In this document: piece by piece, positions 14,807 to 25,300 of the stretch | Numbering within the stretch: the first letter of the stretch is position 1 | Layout of the letters: every line of letters begins with the position of its first letter | Source: Bacilli bacterium | GTDB lineage: Bacteria > Bacillota_I > Bacilli_A > RF39 > UBA660 | Length of the DNA stretch: 64,000 nucleotides | Direction of reading: 5' to 3' | NCBI GenBank assembly: GCA_900768345.1 | Contig: CAAGCO010000022.1 | Coordinates: 48,639 to 112,638 of the forward strand | Program-made: the position numbers and the translations under genes | The notes under the pieces: model-generated | Databases searched by the model: none | What the model was told of the DNA's origin: nothing | What the model saw: only the letters and a program-made list of their open reading frames with translations

Positions 14807-17395
14807 ATGAGTATCCTTAATAAACTTACAATTAAAAATTTAAAACTTAATAAAAGAAGAACAATAGTAACAATTATTGGAATAATTTTATCTGTTGCTT
14901 TGATATGTGCTGTAGCAAGTATGGTATCTAGTTTTAGAGAAAGTTTGATTAAATTTGAAATAAATAGAGATGGCAACTTTCATTATGAATTTAGTAATGT
15001 AGATAGTAATACTTTAAGAGAAATAAAAAACAATAGAAATTTTGATAAAGTATATATAAGTAAAAATATTGGTTATTTAAAACTTAATAATAGTAAAAAT
15101 GAAGATAAGCCTTATGCATATTTGATTGCTATGGATGATATAGCTATGTCTAATGTGTCACTTAATCTAATTGAAGGTAAATTTCCAACTAATGATAATG
15201 AAATAGTAATACCAAGACATTTAAAAACAAATGGTAGAGTTGATTATAAAATTGGCGAAACAATAACTTTAGATTATGGAGATAGAGTTAGTGATGAATA
15301 TATACTTAATCAAAATAACCCATTTAATAAAGGTGATGAAACATTTAAAATAAAAGGTACTAAAACATTTAAAATTGTTGGTATTATAGAAAGACCAAGT
15401 ACTATAATAGAAAATTATTCTGCTCCAGGGTATACATTTATAACATATTTAAATGAAAGTGTTTATAGTGGTGAATATAATGTTTATTTAAGATATACTA
15501 AAGATGCGTTAAAAAATAGATATGAAGTAACTGCTAAATTATTAGACATAGACCCTATAAAGTATCAAAAATATATGACTGATTTAAGTTCTCTTAGTGA
15601 AAGCGAAATAGATGCTGTTGAAGAAAAAATTGTAAAAACACCACATATTATGAATGGATATTTAATTAGTCTTGAATCAATGAGCCTTAATGATGGTACT
15701 ATGAAAGTACTTTATATGCTTGCGACAATTGTAATCATAATTATTATTGTTTCTTCAATATTTTGTATTAAAAATAGTTTTGATATATCTATAACTGAAA
15801 AAACTAAACAGTATGGAATGTTTAGAAGTATTGGTGCCACATCTAAACAAATAAAGAAAAATGTTTTATATGAAGCGTTTATACTTGGAATAATCGGTAT
15901 TCCTCTTGGTATATTAAGTGGATTATTTGCTTCATGGATACTTATTAAAGTATGTAATTATTATTTATATGGTACTCTTAATGGAATAACATTAGTCTTT
16001 AGTACAAGTTTTATAGCAATATTAATATCAATATTACTTGGAAGCATAACAATATATTTTTCAGCATTAAAGAGTGCTAGAAGAGCATCTAAATTATCCC
16101 CAATGGTAGCTATAAGAAATAGTGAAGATATTAAAATAAAATCTAAGAAGTTAAGAACTCCTAAATATATAAAATCATTATTTGGAGTAGGTGGAGTTAT
16201 ATCATATAAGAATTTAAAAAGAAATAAAAAGAAATATAGAACAACAGTTATATCAATAGTAGTATCAGTATCAGTATTTATTGGACTTTATTACTTCATG
16301 AATATGGCATTTAGTACACTAAATTTAGAAATAGGCAAGTCTGATGCTAATATACAACTTATAATAGGTGATAATAGTAAAGATAAAGAAAACAACTTAA
16401 ATAAAATAGAACAAATATTTAATCTTGATAATATAGAAAGAATAAGTTTTCAAAAAAGACTATTAGGTGAAATTATAGATAAAACACTTTACACAAAAAA
16501 ATTTAATAAACTTGTTGGTACTAATGGTACAAAGATATTAATATTTGCAATAGGAGATTCAGAATATAAAAACTACGTTAAATCACTAGGATTAAATTAT
16601 AGTGATGCTAAAAATACAGGAATTCTTATCAATAATTCATTTGCTTATGATGAAGATAGTAAAAAAGATATAGAAATATCAGTGCTAAATATTAAAAAGA
16701 ACGACAAAGTTGATATAAAAATAAATAACATAACTCATCAAATAAAAATATCTGAAGTTACTAAAGAAAGACCATTTGGATTTAGTAATACTTATGGTTC
16801 AGGATTTATAATAGTAAGTGATGAATATTTAAAAGAACTTGATAGTAATTTTAATTATGGCTGGATATTGATAAGAAGTAATAATGCCGATTTGTTACAA
16901 AGCAATATTGAAAAGATATTAGGAGATATAGATTATAATTTAGATAATATTGATAAAAATTATAGAATTGTTAAAGGAGTTTATACTTTAATGGCAATAT
17001 TCTTATATGGATTTATTACAGTAATTACTTTAATTGGTATTACAAATATATTTAATACAATAACAACTAATATAAATTTAAGACGTGGAGAATTCGCAAT
17101 ATTAAAAAGTGTAGGAATGACATCACATGAATTTAATAGACTTATTAATTTAGAAACAGTATTCTATTCATTAAAATCATTATTAATAGGTATACCTTTA
17201 GGAGTAGGAATATCGTATTTAATATATATAGCGTTTTCAGAGGAAAGTAGAGAATTTCAATATGAATTTCCATTTGGTGGAGTATTTATAAGTATACTTG
17301 CTGTGTTTATATTAGTATTTATTATAATGAATTATTCCTTAAAGAAAGTGAATAATCAAAATATAATAGAAAGTATACGTAATGAGAACATTTAA
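14807..17395 (+). CDS. FtsX-like ABC permease, two FtsX domains
   Basis: An 862-aa permease. Hydrophobic segment near 19-40, extracytoplasmic domain about 45-300, then three segments (about 303-325, 358-380, 395-418) forming the first FtsX unit; the second half repeats this plan with segments near 478-498, 733-755, 790-810 and 836-856. Motifs EKTKQYGMFRSIGATSKQI and RRGEFAILKSVGMTSHEF are the coupling regions of each half. RBS AAGGAG precedes ATG 14807. Partner of the ATPase at 14133; likely substrate is a peptide or lipid at the envelope, by analogy. Confidence 0.9.
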   Translation: MSILNKLTIKNLKLNKRRTIVTIIGIILSVALICAVASMVSSFRESLIKFEINRDGNFHYEFSNVDSNTLREIKNNRNFDKVYISKNIGYLKLNNSKNEDKPYAYLIAMDDIAMSNVSLNLIEGKFPTNDNEIVIPRHLKTNGRVDYKIGETITLDYGDRVSDEYILNQNNPFNKGDETFKIKGTKTFKIVGIIERPSTIIENYSAPGYTFITYLNESVYSGEYNVYLRYTKDALKNRYEVTAKLLDIDPIKYQKYMTDLSSLSESEIDAVEEKIVKTPHIMNGYLISLESMSLNDGTMKVLYMLATIVIIIIIVSSIFCIKNSFDISITEKTKQYGMFRSIGATSKQIKKNVLYEAFILGIIGIPLGILSGLFASWILIKVCNYYLYGTLNGITLVFSTSFIAILISILLGSITIYFSALKSARRASKLSPMVAIRNSEDIKIKSKKLRTPKYIKSLFGVGGVISYKNLKRNKKKYRTTVISIVVSVSVFIGLYYFMNMAFSTLNLEIGKSDANIQLIIGDNSKDKENNLNKIEQIFNLDNIERISFQKRLLGEIIDKTLYTKKFNKLVGTNGTKILIFAIGDSEYKNYVKSLGLNYSDAKNTGILINNSFAYDEDSKKDIEISVLNIKKNDKVDIKINNITHQIKISEVTKERPFGFSNTYGSGFIIVSDEYLKELDSNFNYGWILIRSNNADLLQSNIEKILGDIDYNLDNIDKNYRIVKGVYTLMAIFLYGFITVITLIGITNIFNTITTNINLRRGEFAILKSVGMTSHEFNRLINLETVFYSLKSLLIGIPLGVGISYLIYIAFSEESREFQYEFPFGGVFISILAVFILVFIIMNYSLKKVNNQNIIESIRNENI

Positions 17396-17427
17396 AAGGA
17401 CTTAATGTCCTTTTATTATGTTATAAT
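17394..17427 (+). terminator. Terminator followed at once by a -10
   Basis: AAAAGGAC / GTCCTTTT stem with TTAAT loop; TATAAT at 17422-17427 then serves the response-regulator gene, its -35 region falling inside the hairpin. Confidence 0.75.
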
Positions 17428-17445
17428 GTTATAGAAAGGATTTAT

Positions 17446-18087
17446 ATGAAAATATTACTTGTTGAAGACAATTTAAATATAAGAGAAAGTTTAGAATATT
17501 CTTTTAAAGTTAAAAAAATTAATTTAGTTAGTAAATCTAATATTAAAGATACATTAGATTATTTAGAAAATAATAAAGTTGATTTAATAATATTAGATGT
17601 TACTTTACCTGATGGTAATGGTTTTGATTTATATAAGAATCAAATTAAAAATATGGAAATACCTGTTATATTTTTAACTGCTAGAGATAGTGAAGAAGAT
17701 ATAGTTAATGCTTTAGATATGGGAGCAAGTGATTACTTAACTAAACCTTTTAGAACAGGTGAATTGATTGCTAGAATTAATAAAATATTAAATAAGAAGA
17801 CTATTTGTATTAAAAATATAACTTATGATTTAAATAAAATGTGTGTTTATAAGGATGATAAAGTTATTAATTTAACTACGCTTGAGCTTAAAATATTAGG
17901 ACTTTTATTTAGTAATATAAATAAAGTAGTTACTCGTGATAAAATAATTGATAGTATATGGGAATGGACAGGAAATGATGTTAATGATAATACAGTTACT
18001 GTTTATATGAAAAGAATACGTGAGAAACTTGATAGTGATATAATAATTACATTAAAAGGAATAGGATATAGAATAGATGAAGAATAA
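17446..18087 (+). CDS. OmpR-family response regulator
   Basis: A 213-aa two-domain regulator. The receiver has the acidic pair VEDN, phosphoacceptor D51 (LIILDVTLPDGNGF), T in FLTARDSEED and K in YLTKPF. The C-terminal winged helix shows NLTTLELKILGLLFSN and VNDNTVTVYMKRIREKL. It overlaps the histidine-kinase gene by 11 nt. Adjacent to the ABC transporter, it probably controls that operon, for which an 11-bp-spaced direct repeat at 14074-14093 is a candidate site. Confidence 0.93.
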   Translation: MKILLVEDNLNIRESLEYSFKVKKINLVSKSNIKDTLDYLENNKVDLIILDVTLPDGNGFDLYKNQIKNMEIPVIFLTARDSEEDIVNALDMGASDYLTKPFRTGELIARINKILNKKTICIKNITYDLNKMCVYKDDKVINLTTLELKILGLLFSNINKVVTRDKIIDSIWEWTGNDVNDNTVTVYMKRIREKLDSDIIITLKGIGYRIDEE

Positions 18088-19282
18088 AATAAATAAGAAA
18101 ACTTTAATTTTTATAATAATAACTACTGTTATATCAGTTAGTTTTTTTAGCTTTATTTTAAATTATCAATATAGAAGTTATACTAAAAATTATAATGAAA
18201 GTATTAATTCTATTATTTATGAAATTACTCTTAAGTATCCTGATATTAATGAGTATGATTTAATTGAAGTATTAGATAGTAATAAAAATAGTAATGATAT
18301 ACTTAGTAAATATGGAATTAATGATAAAAACAGTTCTATTATAGAAAATGATAAATTATTTAAGAAGTATATTATTATTGATTTATTAGTTTTAGTAGTT
18401 ATTATTCTTGTTATTTATTTGTTCTTTATTATTAATAAATTCAAGAGAACTAAAAAGATTAATAAAATTATAGAGTTAATATCTAAAATTAATAGAAGAA
18501 ATTTTGCTATAGATATAGAAGATTATACTGAGGATGAATTATCTGCTTTAAAGCAGGAAATATATAAAACATCTTTAATGCTTAGAAGTGAAGCTGATAA
18601 TTCTTTAAAAGATAAACTTAATCTTAAAGATTCACTTAGTGATATTAGTCATCAATTGAAGACCCCTCTTACAAGTATTACTATTATGATTGATAATATT
18701 CTTGATAATGAAGAAATTGATAGTAAAACTAGACGTAAGTTCTTAATAAATATAAAAAGAGAGATAATAAATATTAATTTTTTAGTACAGAATCTTCTTA
18801 AAATTTCTAAGTTTGATGCGAATGTAATAAAATTTAATAAAGAAGAAGTATTTATTAAAGATATAGTTAATGAAGCTATTAAGAAAGTAAGTGCTTTAAG
18901 TGAATTAAAAGGTATTAGTATTAAAGTATCTGGTGATAAGAATGCTACTATAAATTGTGATTTTATGTGGGAAGTTGAGGCTATTTCTAATATAATTAAG
19001 AATTCTATTGAACATATAAATAGTGATGGATTTGTTGAAATAAATTATACTAAGAATAAAGTTTATTCTAGAATATTAATTAGAGATAATGGTATTGGTA
19101 TAGATAGTGATGATTTACCATATATATTTGACAGATTTTATAAAGGAAAGAATACTAGTCGAGATAGTGTAGGAATTGGACTTGCTTTATCGAAATCAAT
19201 AATTGAAAAAGATAATGGAAGTGTTAGTGTTAAAAGTACTCCTAATATAGGAACAATATTTACAATAAAATTTTTTGAGTGA
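18077..19282 (+). CDS. Sensor histidine kinase
   Basis: A 401-aa membrane kinase: segment 1 near 9-28, an extracytoplasmic loop of about 65 residues, segment 2 near 98-119, then a linker and HisKA with the phosphorylated H192 in SDISHQLKTPLTS. The ATPase lid regions are NIIKNSIEH, RDNGIGI and GIGLALSKSII. The moderate external loop differs from the very short loop of BceS/intramembrane-sensing kinases, so it may sense ligand directly. Start ATG lies inside the end of the regulator gene, indicating translational coupling. Confidence 0.93.
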   Translation: MKNKINKKTLIFIIITTVISVSFFSFILNYQYRSYTKNYNESINSIIYEITLKYPDINEYDLIEVLDSNKNSNDILSKYGINDKNSSIIENDKLFKKYIIIDLLVLVVIILVIYLFFIINKFKRTKKINKIIELISKINRRNFAIDIEDYTEDELSALKQEIYKTSLMLRSEADNSLKDKLNLKDSLSDISHQLKTPLTSITIMIDNILDNEEIDSKTRRKFLINIKREIININFLVQNLLKISKFDANVIKFNKEEVFIKDIVNEAIKKVSALSELKGISIKVSGDKNATINCDFMWEVEAISNIIKNSIEHINSDGFVEINYTKNKVYSRILIRDNGIGIDSDDLPYIFDRFYKGKNTSRDSVGIGLALSKSIIEKDNGSVSVKSTPNIGTIFTIKFFE

Positions 19283-19289
19283 GGAAAAT

Positions 19290-20150
19290 ATGAATAGATT
19301 TAGAAGCACAAAATTAGCAAGTATATTTGGTATATTAGGAAATATACTTTTAATGATAATAAAAGGAATTATTGCGATGCTTACTGGTAGTCAAGCAATG
19401 ACTGCGGATGCGTTTAATAGTGCCGGTGATATATTCTCATCATTAATGACCTATATAGGTAACATGATATCAAATAAACCATCTGATGAAGATCATAATT
19501 TAGGACATGGTAAAGCAGAATACATATATTCGATGCTTATTAGTATATCAATGATTCTTATGGCTATGTTTGTACTTAAAGATTCATTTATATCATTAGT
19601 TAAAGGAAAAACATATGATTTTTCAATATGGTTAATAGTTGTATGTTTAGTTACAATAATAGTTAAATTATTCTTATTTATATATACTAATAAAATATAT
19701 AAAAAATATAATAACTTACTTGTTAAAGCTAATTCTAAGGATCACTTTAATGATATGATTATTACTAGTACTAACTTAGTATCATGTATATTATCAATAT
19801 ATGGAATATATTTTTTAGATGGAGTAGTTGGTATAATAATATCATTATGGATAATGTATACTTCTATAAAATTATTTATTGAAAGTTATAATGTTCTTAT
19901 GGATAAATCAATATCTGTTGAAACTAAGAATGAAGTATATGAAATAATAGATAGACATAAAGAAATTAAAAAGGTAATACATTTTAATTCAACTCCGGTT
20001 GGATATAAATATCAAATAAGTTTTACTATATATGTAGATGGGAACATGAGTACTTTTGATAGTCACGATATAGCAAATAAACTTGAAAAAGAAATAATAA
20101 AAGAAATTGATGAAATATATCTAGTTATAATACATGTTAATCCAATTTAG
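19290..20150 (+). CDS. Cation diffusion facilitator family transporter
   Basis: A 286-aa CDF exporter of divalent metals in exchange for protons. Six membrane segments; metal-site motifs ADAFNSAGD in segment 2 and SKDHFNDMI in segment 5; HNLGHGKAEYIYS follows segment 2. The cytoplasmic C-terminal domain (about 205-286) ends with VIIHVNP. The DxxxD-type sites and the adjoining mntP gene suggest manganese (MntE-like), which is inference. ATG 19290 with GAGG upstream is chosen over the in-frame TTG at 19275. Confidence 0.88.
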   Translation: MNRFRSTKLASIFGILGNILLMIIKGIIAMLTGSQAMTADAFNSAGDIFSSLMTYIGNMISNKPSDEDHNLGHGKAEYIYSMLISISMILMAMFVLKDSFISLVKGKTYDFSIWLIVVCLVTIIVKLFLFIYTNKIYKKYNNLLVKANSKDHFNDMIITSTNLVSCILSIYGIYFLDGVVGIIISLWIMYTSIKLFIESYNVLMDKSISVETKNEVYEIIDRHKEIKKVIHFNSTPVGYKYQISFTIYVDGNMSTFDSHDIANKLEKEIIKEIDEIYLVIIHVNPI

Positions 20151-20159
20151 GGGGAAATA

Positions 20160-20723
20160 ATGAGTTTTTTAGAAATATTATTAATTAGTGTATCACTTGC
20201 TGCTGATGCTTTTGCGGTTAGTATATGTAAAGGACTTTCTTTAAAGAAAATAGATATTAAGGATGCTATTAGAATTGGTATTTGGTTTGGAGTTTTTCAA
20301 GCTTTAATGCCTACGATTGGCTTCTTTTTAGGAGAAGCGTCTCAACATATAATTACAAGTGTTGATCATTGGATTGCATTTATTTTACTTGCTATTATTG
20401 GAGGAAAAATGATATTTGAATCATTCTCTCATGGTGAAGAAGTTAATTCCGACTTAAGTTTTAAAACAATGCTTGTATTATCTATTGCTACTAGTATTGA
20501 TGCTTTAGTAGTAGGTATTGCTTATGTTTGTGCTTATGGTAGCAAGAATGCAGTTATTACTTTTCCAATGATTGGTATAATTACATTTATGTTATCTGTA
20601 ATTGGCGTTTATGTAGGTAATAAATTTGGCAGTAAATATAAAAATGTTGCGGAATTTACAGGTGGTTTAATTTTAGGCTTACTTGGAGTAGAAGTTTTAC
20701 TTGAACATTTAGGAATTTTATAA
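20160..20723 (+). CDS. mntP: Manganese efflux pump MntP
   Basis: A 187-aa six-helix MntP (YebN) protein exporting Mn(II). Diagnostic motifs: SVSLAADAFAVSICKGLS in helix 1, GVFQALMPTIGFFLG in helix 2, ATSIDALVVGIAY in helix 4, with the acidic residues that bind the metal. RBS GGGGGAAA before ATG 20160, 9 bp after the CDF gene, so both exporters are likely co-expressed. No Mn riboswitch lies directly in front of the gene. Confidence 0.93.
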   Translation: MSFLEILLISVSLAADAFAVSICKGLSLKKIDIKDAIRIGIWFGVFQALMPTIGFFLGEASQHIITSVDHWIAFILLAIIGGKMIFESFSHGEEVNSDLSFKTMLVLSIATSIDALVVGIAYVCAYGSKNAVITFPMIGIITFMLSVIGVYVGNKFGSKYKNVAEFTGGLILGLLGVEVLLEHLGIL

Positions 20724-20775
20724 AAAATATTTAAAAATATATAAAATATAGTATAATAAAATTGAGGTGAAAGAT

Positions 20776-21432
20776 ATGAAAAAAATAAGTACTGTTATTG
20801 TTGGTATTGTGTTTATTGTTGTTGGCATTATAGTTGGTCTTAATTCATTTGGAATAACAAACATTAATATATTCTTTGATGGATGGTGGACATTACTTAT
20901 TATAATTCCTGCGATTAATGGACTTGTTACTAATGAAGAGAAAACTGGAAGCATTATTTGGCTTATTATAGGTATTGCATTGTTATTTGGTTGTCAAGAT
21001 TTAATTAGCTTTGATATTTTATGGAAACTTACATTACCTGTTATACTAGTATTTATTGGACTATCTATTGTGTTTAATAATAATGGTAAAAAAGGATCTA
21101 AAGATACTGATGATAATGAATATTGTGCTTGTTTTAGCGGACAAACTATAAAGTATGATGGTAAAGATTTTAAAGGTGCTTTATTAAATGCTATATTTGG
21201 TGGTATTACTATAGATCTTACTAATGCCAAAGTTAAGGATGGTGCAGTAATTGATGCTACTGCTGTATTTGGTGGAGTTACAATTTTAATTCCTGAAGAC
21301 TTAAAAGTAGAAATTAAATCTACTTCAGTATTTGGTGGAGTTAGTGACAAAACTAAAAATAAAGAAAAGAAAGATAAAGTTACACTACATGTTAAGGGAT
21401 GCTCTATATTTGGCGGTGTAGATATTAAATGA
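20776..21432 (+). CDS. LiaF-like envelope stress protein
   Basis: A 218-aa protein with about four hydrophobic segments in residues 4-105 (DUF5668-like part) followed by a LiaF C-terminal domain of repeated FGG turns: NAIFGGITIDL, TAVFGGVTILIP, TSVFGGVSD, CSIFGGVDI. In Bacilli, LiaF restrains the LiaRS envelope stress system. Start ATG 20776 follows GAGGTGA; TATAAT is at about 20752. The next gene overlaps by 4 nt (ATGA). No LiaR/LiaS pair is adjacent; the two-component system 1.5 kb upstream is a possible partner. Confidence 0.85.
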   Translation: MKKISTVIVGIVFIVVGIIVGLNSFGITNINIFFDGWWTLLIIIPAINGLVTNEEKTGSIIWLIIGIALLFGCQDLISFDILWKLTLPVILVFIGLSIVFNNNGKKGSKDTDDNEYCACFSGQTIKYDGKDFKGALLNAIFGGITIDLTNAKVKDGAVIDATAVFGGVTILIPEDLKVEIKSTSVFGGVSDKTKNKEKKDKVTLHVKGCSIFGGVDIK

Positions 21433-22241
21433 CAACAGGACAAAAAATAATTAAATATTTAGCAATATTATTTGCTATGGTGATTATAATTAATATAATT
21501 AGCGGTATAGCAAGTGGTTTAATAGGAATTACTTCTTTGTTTAGCGGCAATAAGAATACAAATGAAAATGTATATGTTTATACAATTGAAGAGATAAACA
21601 AAGTTGATAATTTGAAGATTGATTTTAAAATGAGCAATTTAACTATTAAGAGTGGGGAAACATTTAGTATTCAAACTAATAATAGATATGTTAAACAAAA
21701 TCTTAGTAATGAAACATTAACAATAAAAGAAAATAAACATTTTAATTTCAGTTCTAATAATGATGTTATTATTACTATACCAGTAGATAAAATATTTAAT
21801 AAAATAGATATTTCTATGGGTGCTGGAAATATTAACTCTGAAAATTTAACTTCATTATATTTAGATATTGATGCTGGCGCTGGAAATATAACATTTAATA
21901 ATTTAAGTGTTACTGAAGAATTTGAATTAGATGGTGGTGCTGGTAATATTACTATTAATAATTCTCAAATTAATAATTTAGATTTAGATAATGGAGTAGG
22001 TGAATTTAAATTTAGTGGTTATTTATTTGGAAAAAATGAAATAGATATGGGAATAGGAAACGCTAGTTTATATTTAAATTCTGATATTATGGAATATAAT
22101 TTTTATGTAGATAAAGGTATTGGAAATATTACTATTAATGATCTAAAAGTATCAGATGGATATAAAGTTAGTAATGATGAAAATATCAAATCTATTAAAA
22201 TTGATGGTGGTGTTGGTAATATTACTATTAGTAGTAAATAA
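21429..22241 (+). CDS. DUF4097-like toastrack/LiaG-type surface protein
   Basis: A 270-aa protein with an N-terminal membrane anchor (about 8-38) and an extracellular right-handed beta repeat: recurring units MGAGNINSENL, AGAGNITFNNL, GGAGNITINNS, NGVGEFKFSG, MGIGNASLYL, KGIGNITINDL, GGVGNITISS. This matches the DUF4097/toastrack fold found in LiaG and related envelope-stress proteins. It is coupled to the LiaF-like gene through an ATGA overlap and ends in a strong terminator at 22241-22262. Confidence 0.85.
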   Translation: MTTGQKIIKYLAILFAMVIIINIISGIASGLIGITSLFSGNKNTNENVYVYTIEEINKVDNLKIDFKMSNLTIKSGETFSIQTNNRYVKQNLSNETLTIKENKHFNFSSNNDVIITIPVDKIFNKIDISMGAGNINSENLTSLYLDIDAGAGNITFNNLSVTEEFELDGGAGNITINNSQINNLDLDNGVGEFKFSGYLFGKNEIDMGIGNASLYLNSDIMEYNFYVDKGIGNITINDLKVSDGYKVSNDENIKSIKIDGGVGNITISSK

Positions 22242-22263
22242 GTAGGAAAAATCCTACTTTTTA
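22241..22263 (+). terminator. Intrinsic terminator
   Basis: AGTAGGA / TCCTACT stem, AAAA loop, T-rich tail. TATAAT at 22288-22293 begins the next unit. Confidence 0.85.
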
Positions 22264-22324
22264 TTTTACTTATTTTATGTATTTTGATATAATTTTAACG
22301 TAATATTATTACGGAGGAGTTTAT

Positions 22325-25300
22325 ATGCTTGAACTTAAAAATATTAAGAAGACTTATGAATTAAATGATTTTAAACAAAAAGCATTAGATGGTGTAAGTT
22401 TATCTTTTAGAGAATGTGAGTTTGCATCTATATTAGGTCCTTCTGGTAGTGGTAAAACAACTCTTTTAAATATTATTGGTGGACTTGATAAATATACTAG
22501 TGGTGACTTAATAATAAATGATATTAGTACTAAATTATATAAAGATAGAGATTGGGATGCTTATAGAAATTTTAGAGTTGGATTTGTATTTCAAAGTTAT
22601 AATTTAATAAGCCATCAGTCAATACTTTCTAATGTTGAACTTGCACTTACATTATCTGGCGTTTCATCAAAAGAAAGAACTAAAAAAGCAAAAGAAACTT
22701 TAATTAAAGTTGGACTTAAAGAACATATAAATAAAAAGCCTAATCAATTAAGTGGTGGTCAAATGCAGAGAGTTGCGATAGCAAGAGCACTCGTAAATGA
22801 CCCTGATATAATACTTGCTGATGAACCAACCGGAGCACTTGACTCTGAAACTTCTGTTCAAATTATGAATTTACTAAAAGAAGTTTCTAAAGAAAAATTA
22901 GTTATTATGGTTACACATAATCCTGAACTTGCTAAAGAATATAGTACAAGAATCATTAAATTAAAAGATGGTAAAGTAATAGATGATTCTAATCCATATA
23001 ATCCAGATAAAACAAGAACTATAAAAAAAGATGAAAGTAATCATAAAACGTCTATGTCAATATTTACTGCTTTAGGTTTATCATTTAATAATTTAATGAC
23101 TAAGAAAGGTAGAACAATACTTGTATCTTTTGCTGGAAGTATTGGTATTATTGGTATAGCTTTAATACTTGCTCTTTCAAATGGATTTCAAAATTATATA
23201 GATAGTATTCAAGAAGATACATTATCTTCATATCCGCTTACTATTACTAGTAGTTCAGCTGATATGACTTCATTATTCTTATCTATGATGGATACTGATG
23301 AAGATGGAGAAAAAGGGATAATAAAAGAAAAACAATATATGACTTCTATGTTTGGAAGTATGTCTGTAAATGATCTAAAAAGTTTCAAAAACTTTTATGA
23401 AAAAGAAGATAATTCTATTATGAAAGATATTTCTAGTATTAAATATGGATATAGTGTTAATCCTAATATTTATACTATAGATTCAAGTAATAAACTTACT
23501 AAGCTTAATCCTAGTTCTCTTATGAGTACTATGTATAGTTCTAATATGTCTATGTCTATTTCATCATTTTCTAGTGTTTTTACTCAAATGATTGATGACA
23601 TGGATAAACTTAATGGTCAATATGATGTCCTTGAAGGAAAATGGCCTTCTAAATATAATGAAATGGTAATAGTACTTCCAGATCAATACTCTATACCAGA
23701 TTTACTTGTTTATTCTCTTGGACTTAGAGATATGGATGAACTTACTGATATGATTACTAAAGTAATGTCTGGAGAAGATGTTAAAATTAGTCATGAATCA
23801 TATAGTTTTACTTATAAAGATCTAATGAATATTAAACTTAAACTTATAAATCAATATGAAACATATAAATATAACTCTAAATATAATATATATGAAGATA
23901 TGACTGATGATGAAGAATATATGATGGCTTTATATAATAGAAGTGAAGACTTGAAGATAGTTGGTATAGTTGCACCTAAAAAAGGAGTTACATCTAAATC
24001 ATTAAATCCTGGTGTAGCATATAAAAAAGAATTGATACATCATGTTATAGATAATGCTAAAAATAGTAAGATTGTTAAAGCACAATTATATAGGGAAGAT
24101 ATAGATGTGTTTTCTAATAAGAAATTTGATTCTAATGATAAGAAATCTAATTTAAATTTTGAAGATATGATTAGTGTTGATGAAAAGATGCTTAAAGATG
24201 CATTTAATATTAAAATAGATCAAAATGATATTAAGAATTCTACTACTAATTATATGAATAAAATATCAAGTAATATAACAGTTGATACTACTACTGCTAA
24301 AGCTAATTTTATGAATGGACTTACTAATTTAATAAGCGGATTAATTAGTGACTATAAAGGTAATCCTAAGGATGAAAAAGATGGTAAAGCTATTTTATAT
24401 ATGAGTGATATAGAATCAATAGTTAATTCTTATGTTGGTACTAGTAGTGCATCTAAAATATTTAAAAATTTAGAAAGTTCTTATGTTGTTCCTAGTGATG
24501 TATTTAAAAGGACATATCAAAAATTATTAGTTGGATACTTGCAAATGTATGCTAGTGCTGCATCTGGTAGTGGTTTAACTACAGGGGACGCTACTAATAT
24601 TGAAGTTTATATAGATGATGCACTTATTAATTCAGTGACTGAAAGCTATATGGCATCAAGTGCAATAATAGCTACTGGTGAAGGATTCGCTAGTAAAATG
24701 ACAGAGGCAGCTATGAAAAAGAATATTTTAACTGAAGTTGGTAACTTAACTAATAGTTTAGTAAGTAAATTCTCTAATGCATTTAATGTAGATCAAAATA
24801 AAATAGCAAAAGCTTTCAAGTTTAATTTAAATGAAGATGAGTTAAAAAGACTTATGACATCAATGATGACTAAAGAAGAATCAAGCTATTCAAATAATCT
24901 TATTAATTTAGGATATCAAGATTTAGATGAACCTACTATGATATCATTTTATTTTAATTCGTTTGATTCTAAAGAGAATTTTATTAAATACTTAGATAAT
25001 TATAATGATAAGATGAAAAATAATGGTGAAGAAGATAAAGAGATAAAATATACAGATACTACTGGAATACTTATGTCTTCTGTTAAAAAAGTAGTAAATA
25101 CTGTTAGTTATGTATTAATAGCATTTGTTTCTATTTCACTTGTTGTTTCTAGTATTATGATAGCAATCATTACTTATATTAGTGTACTTGAAAGGACTAA
25201 AGAAATAGGTATTTTAAGAGCAGTGGGTGCTAGTAAGAATGATATATCTCATGTGTTTAATGCTGAAACATTTATAGAAGGGCTTATATCAGGTATATTT

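Noticed and set aside
20994..21443. 149-aa open frame on the minus strand across the LiaF-like gene
   Set aside because: It is the shadow of a repeated FGG-coding gene with overlaps, ribosome site and family match on the + strand.
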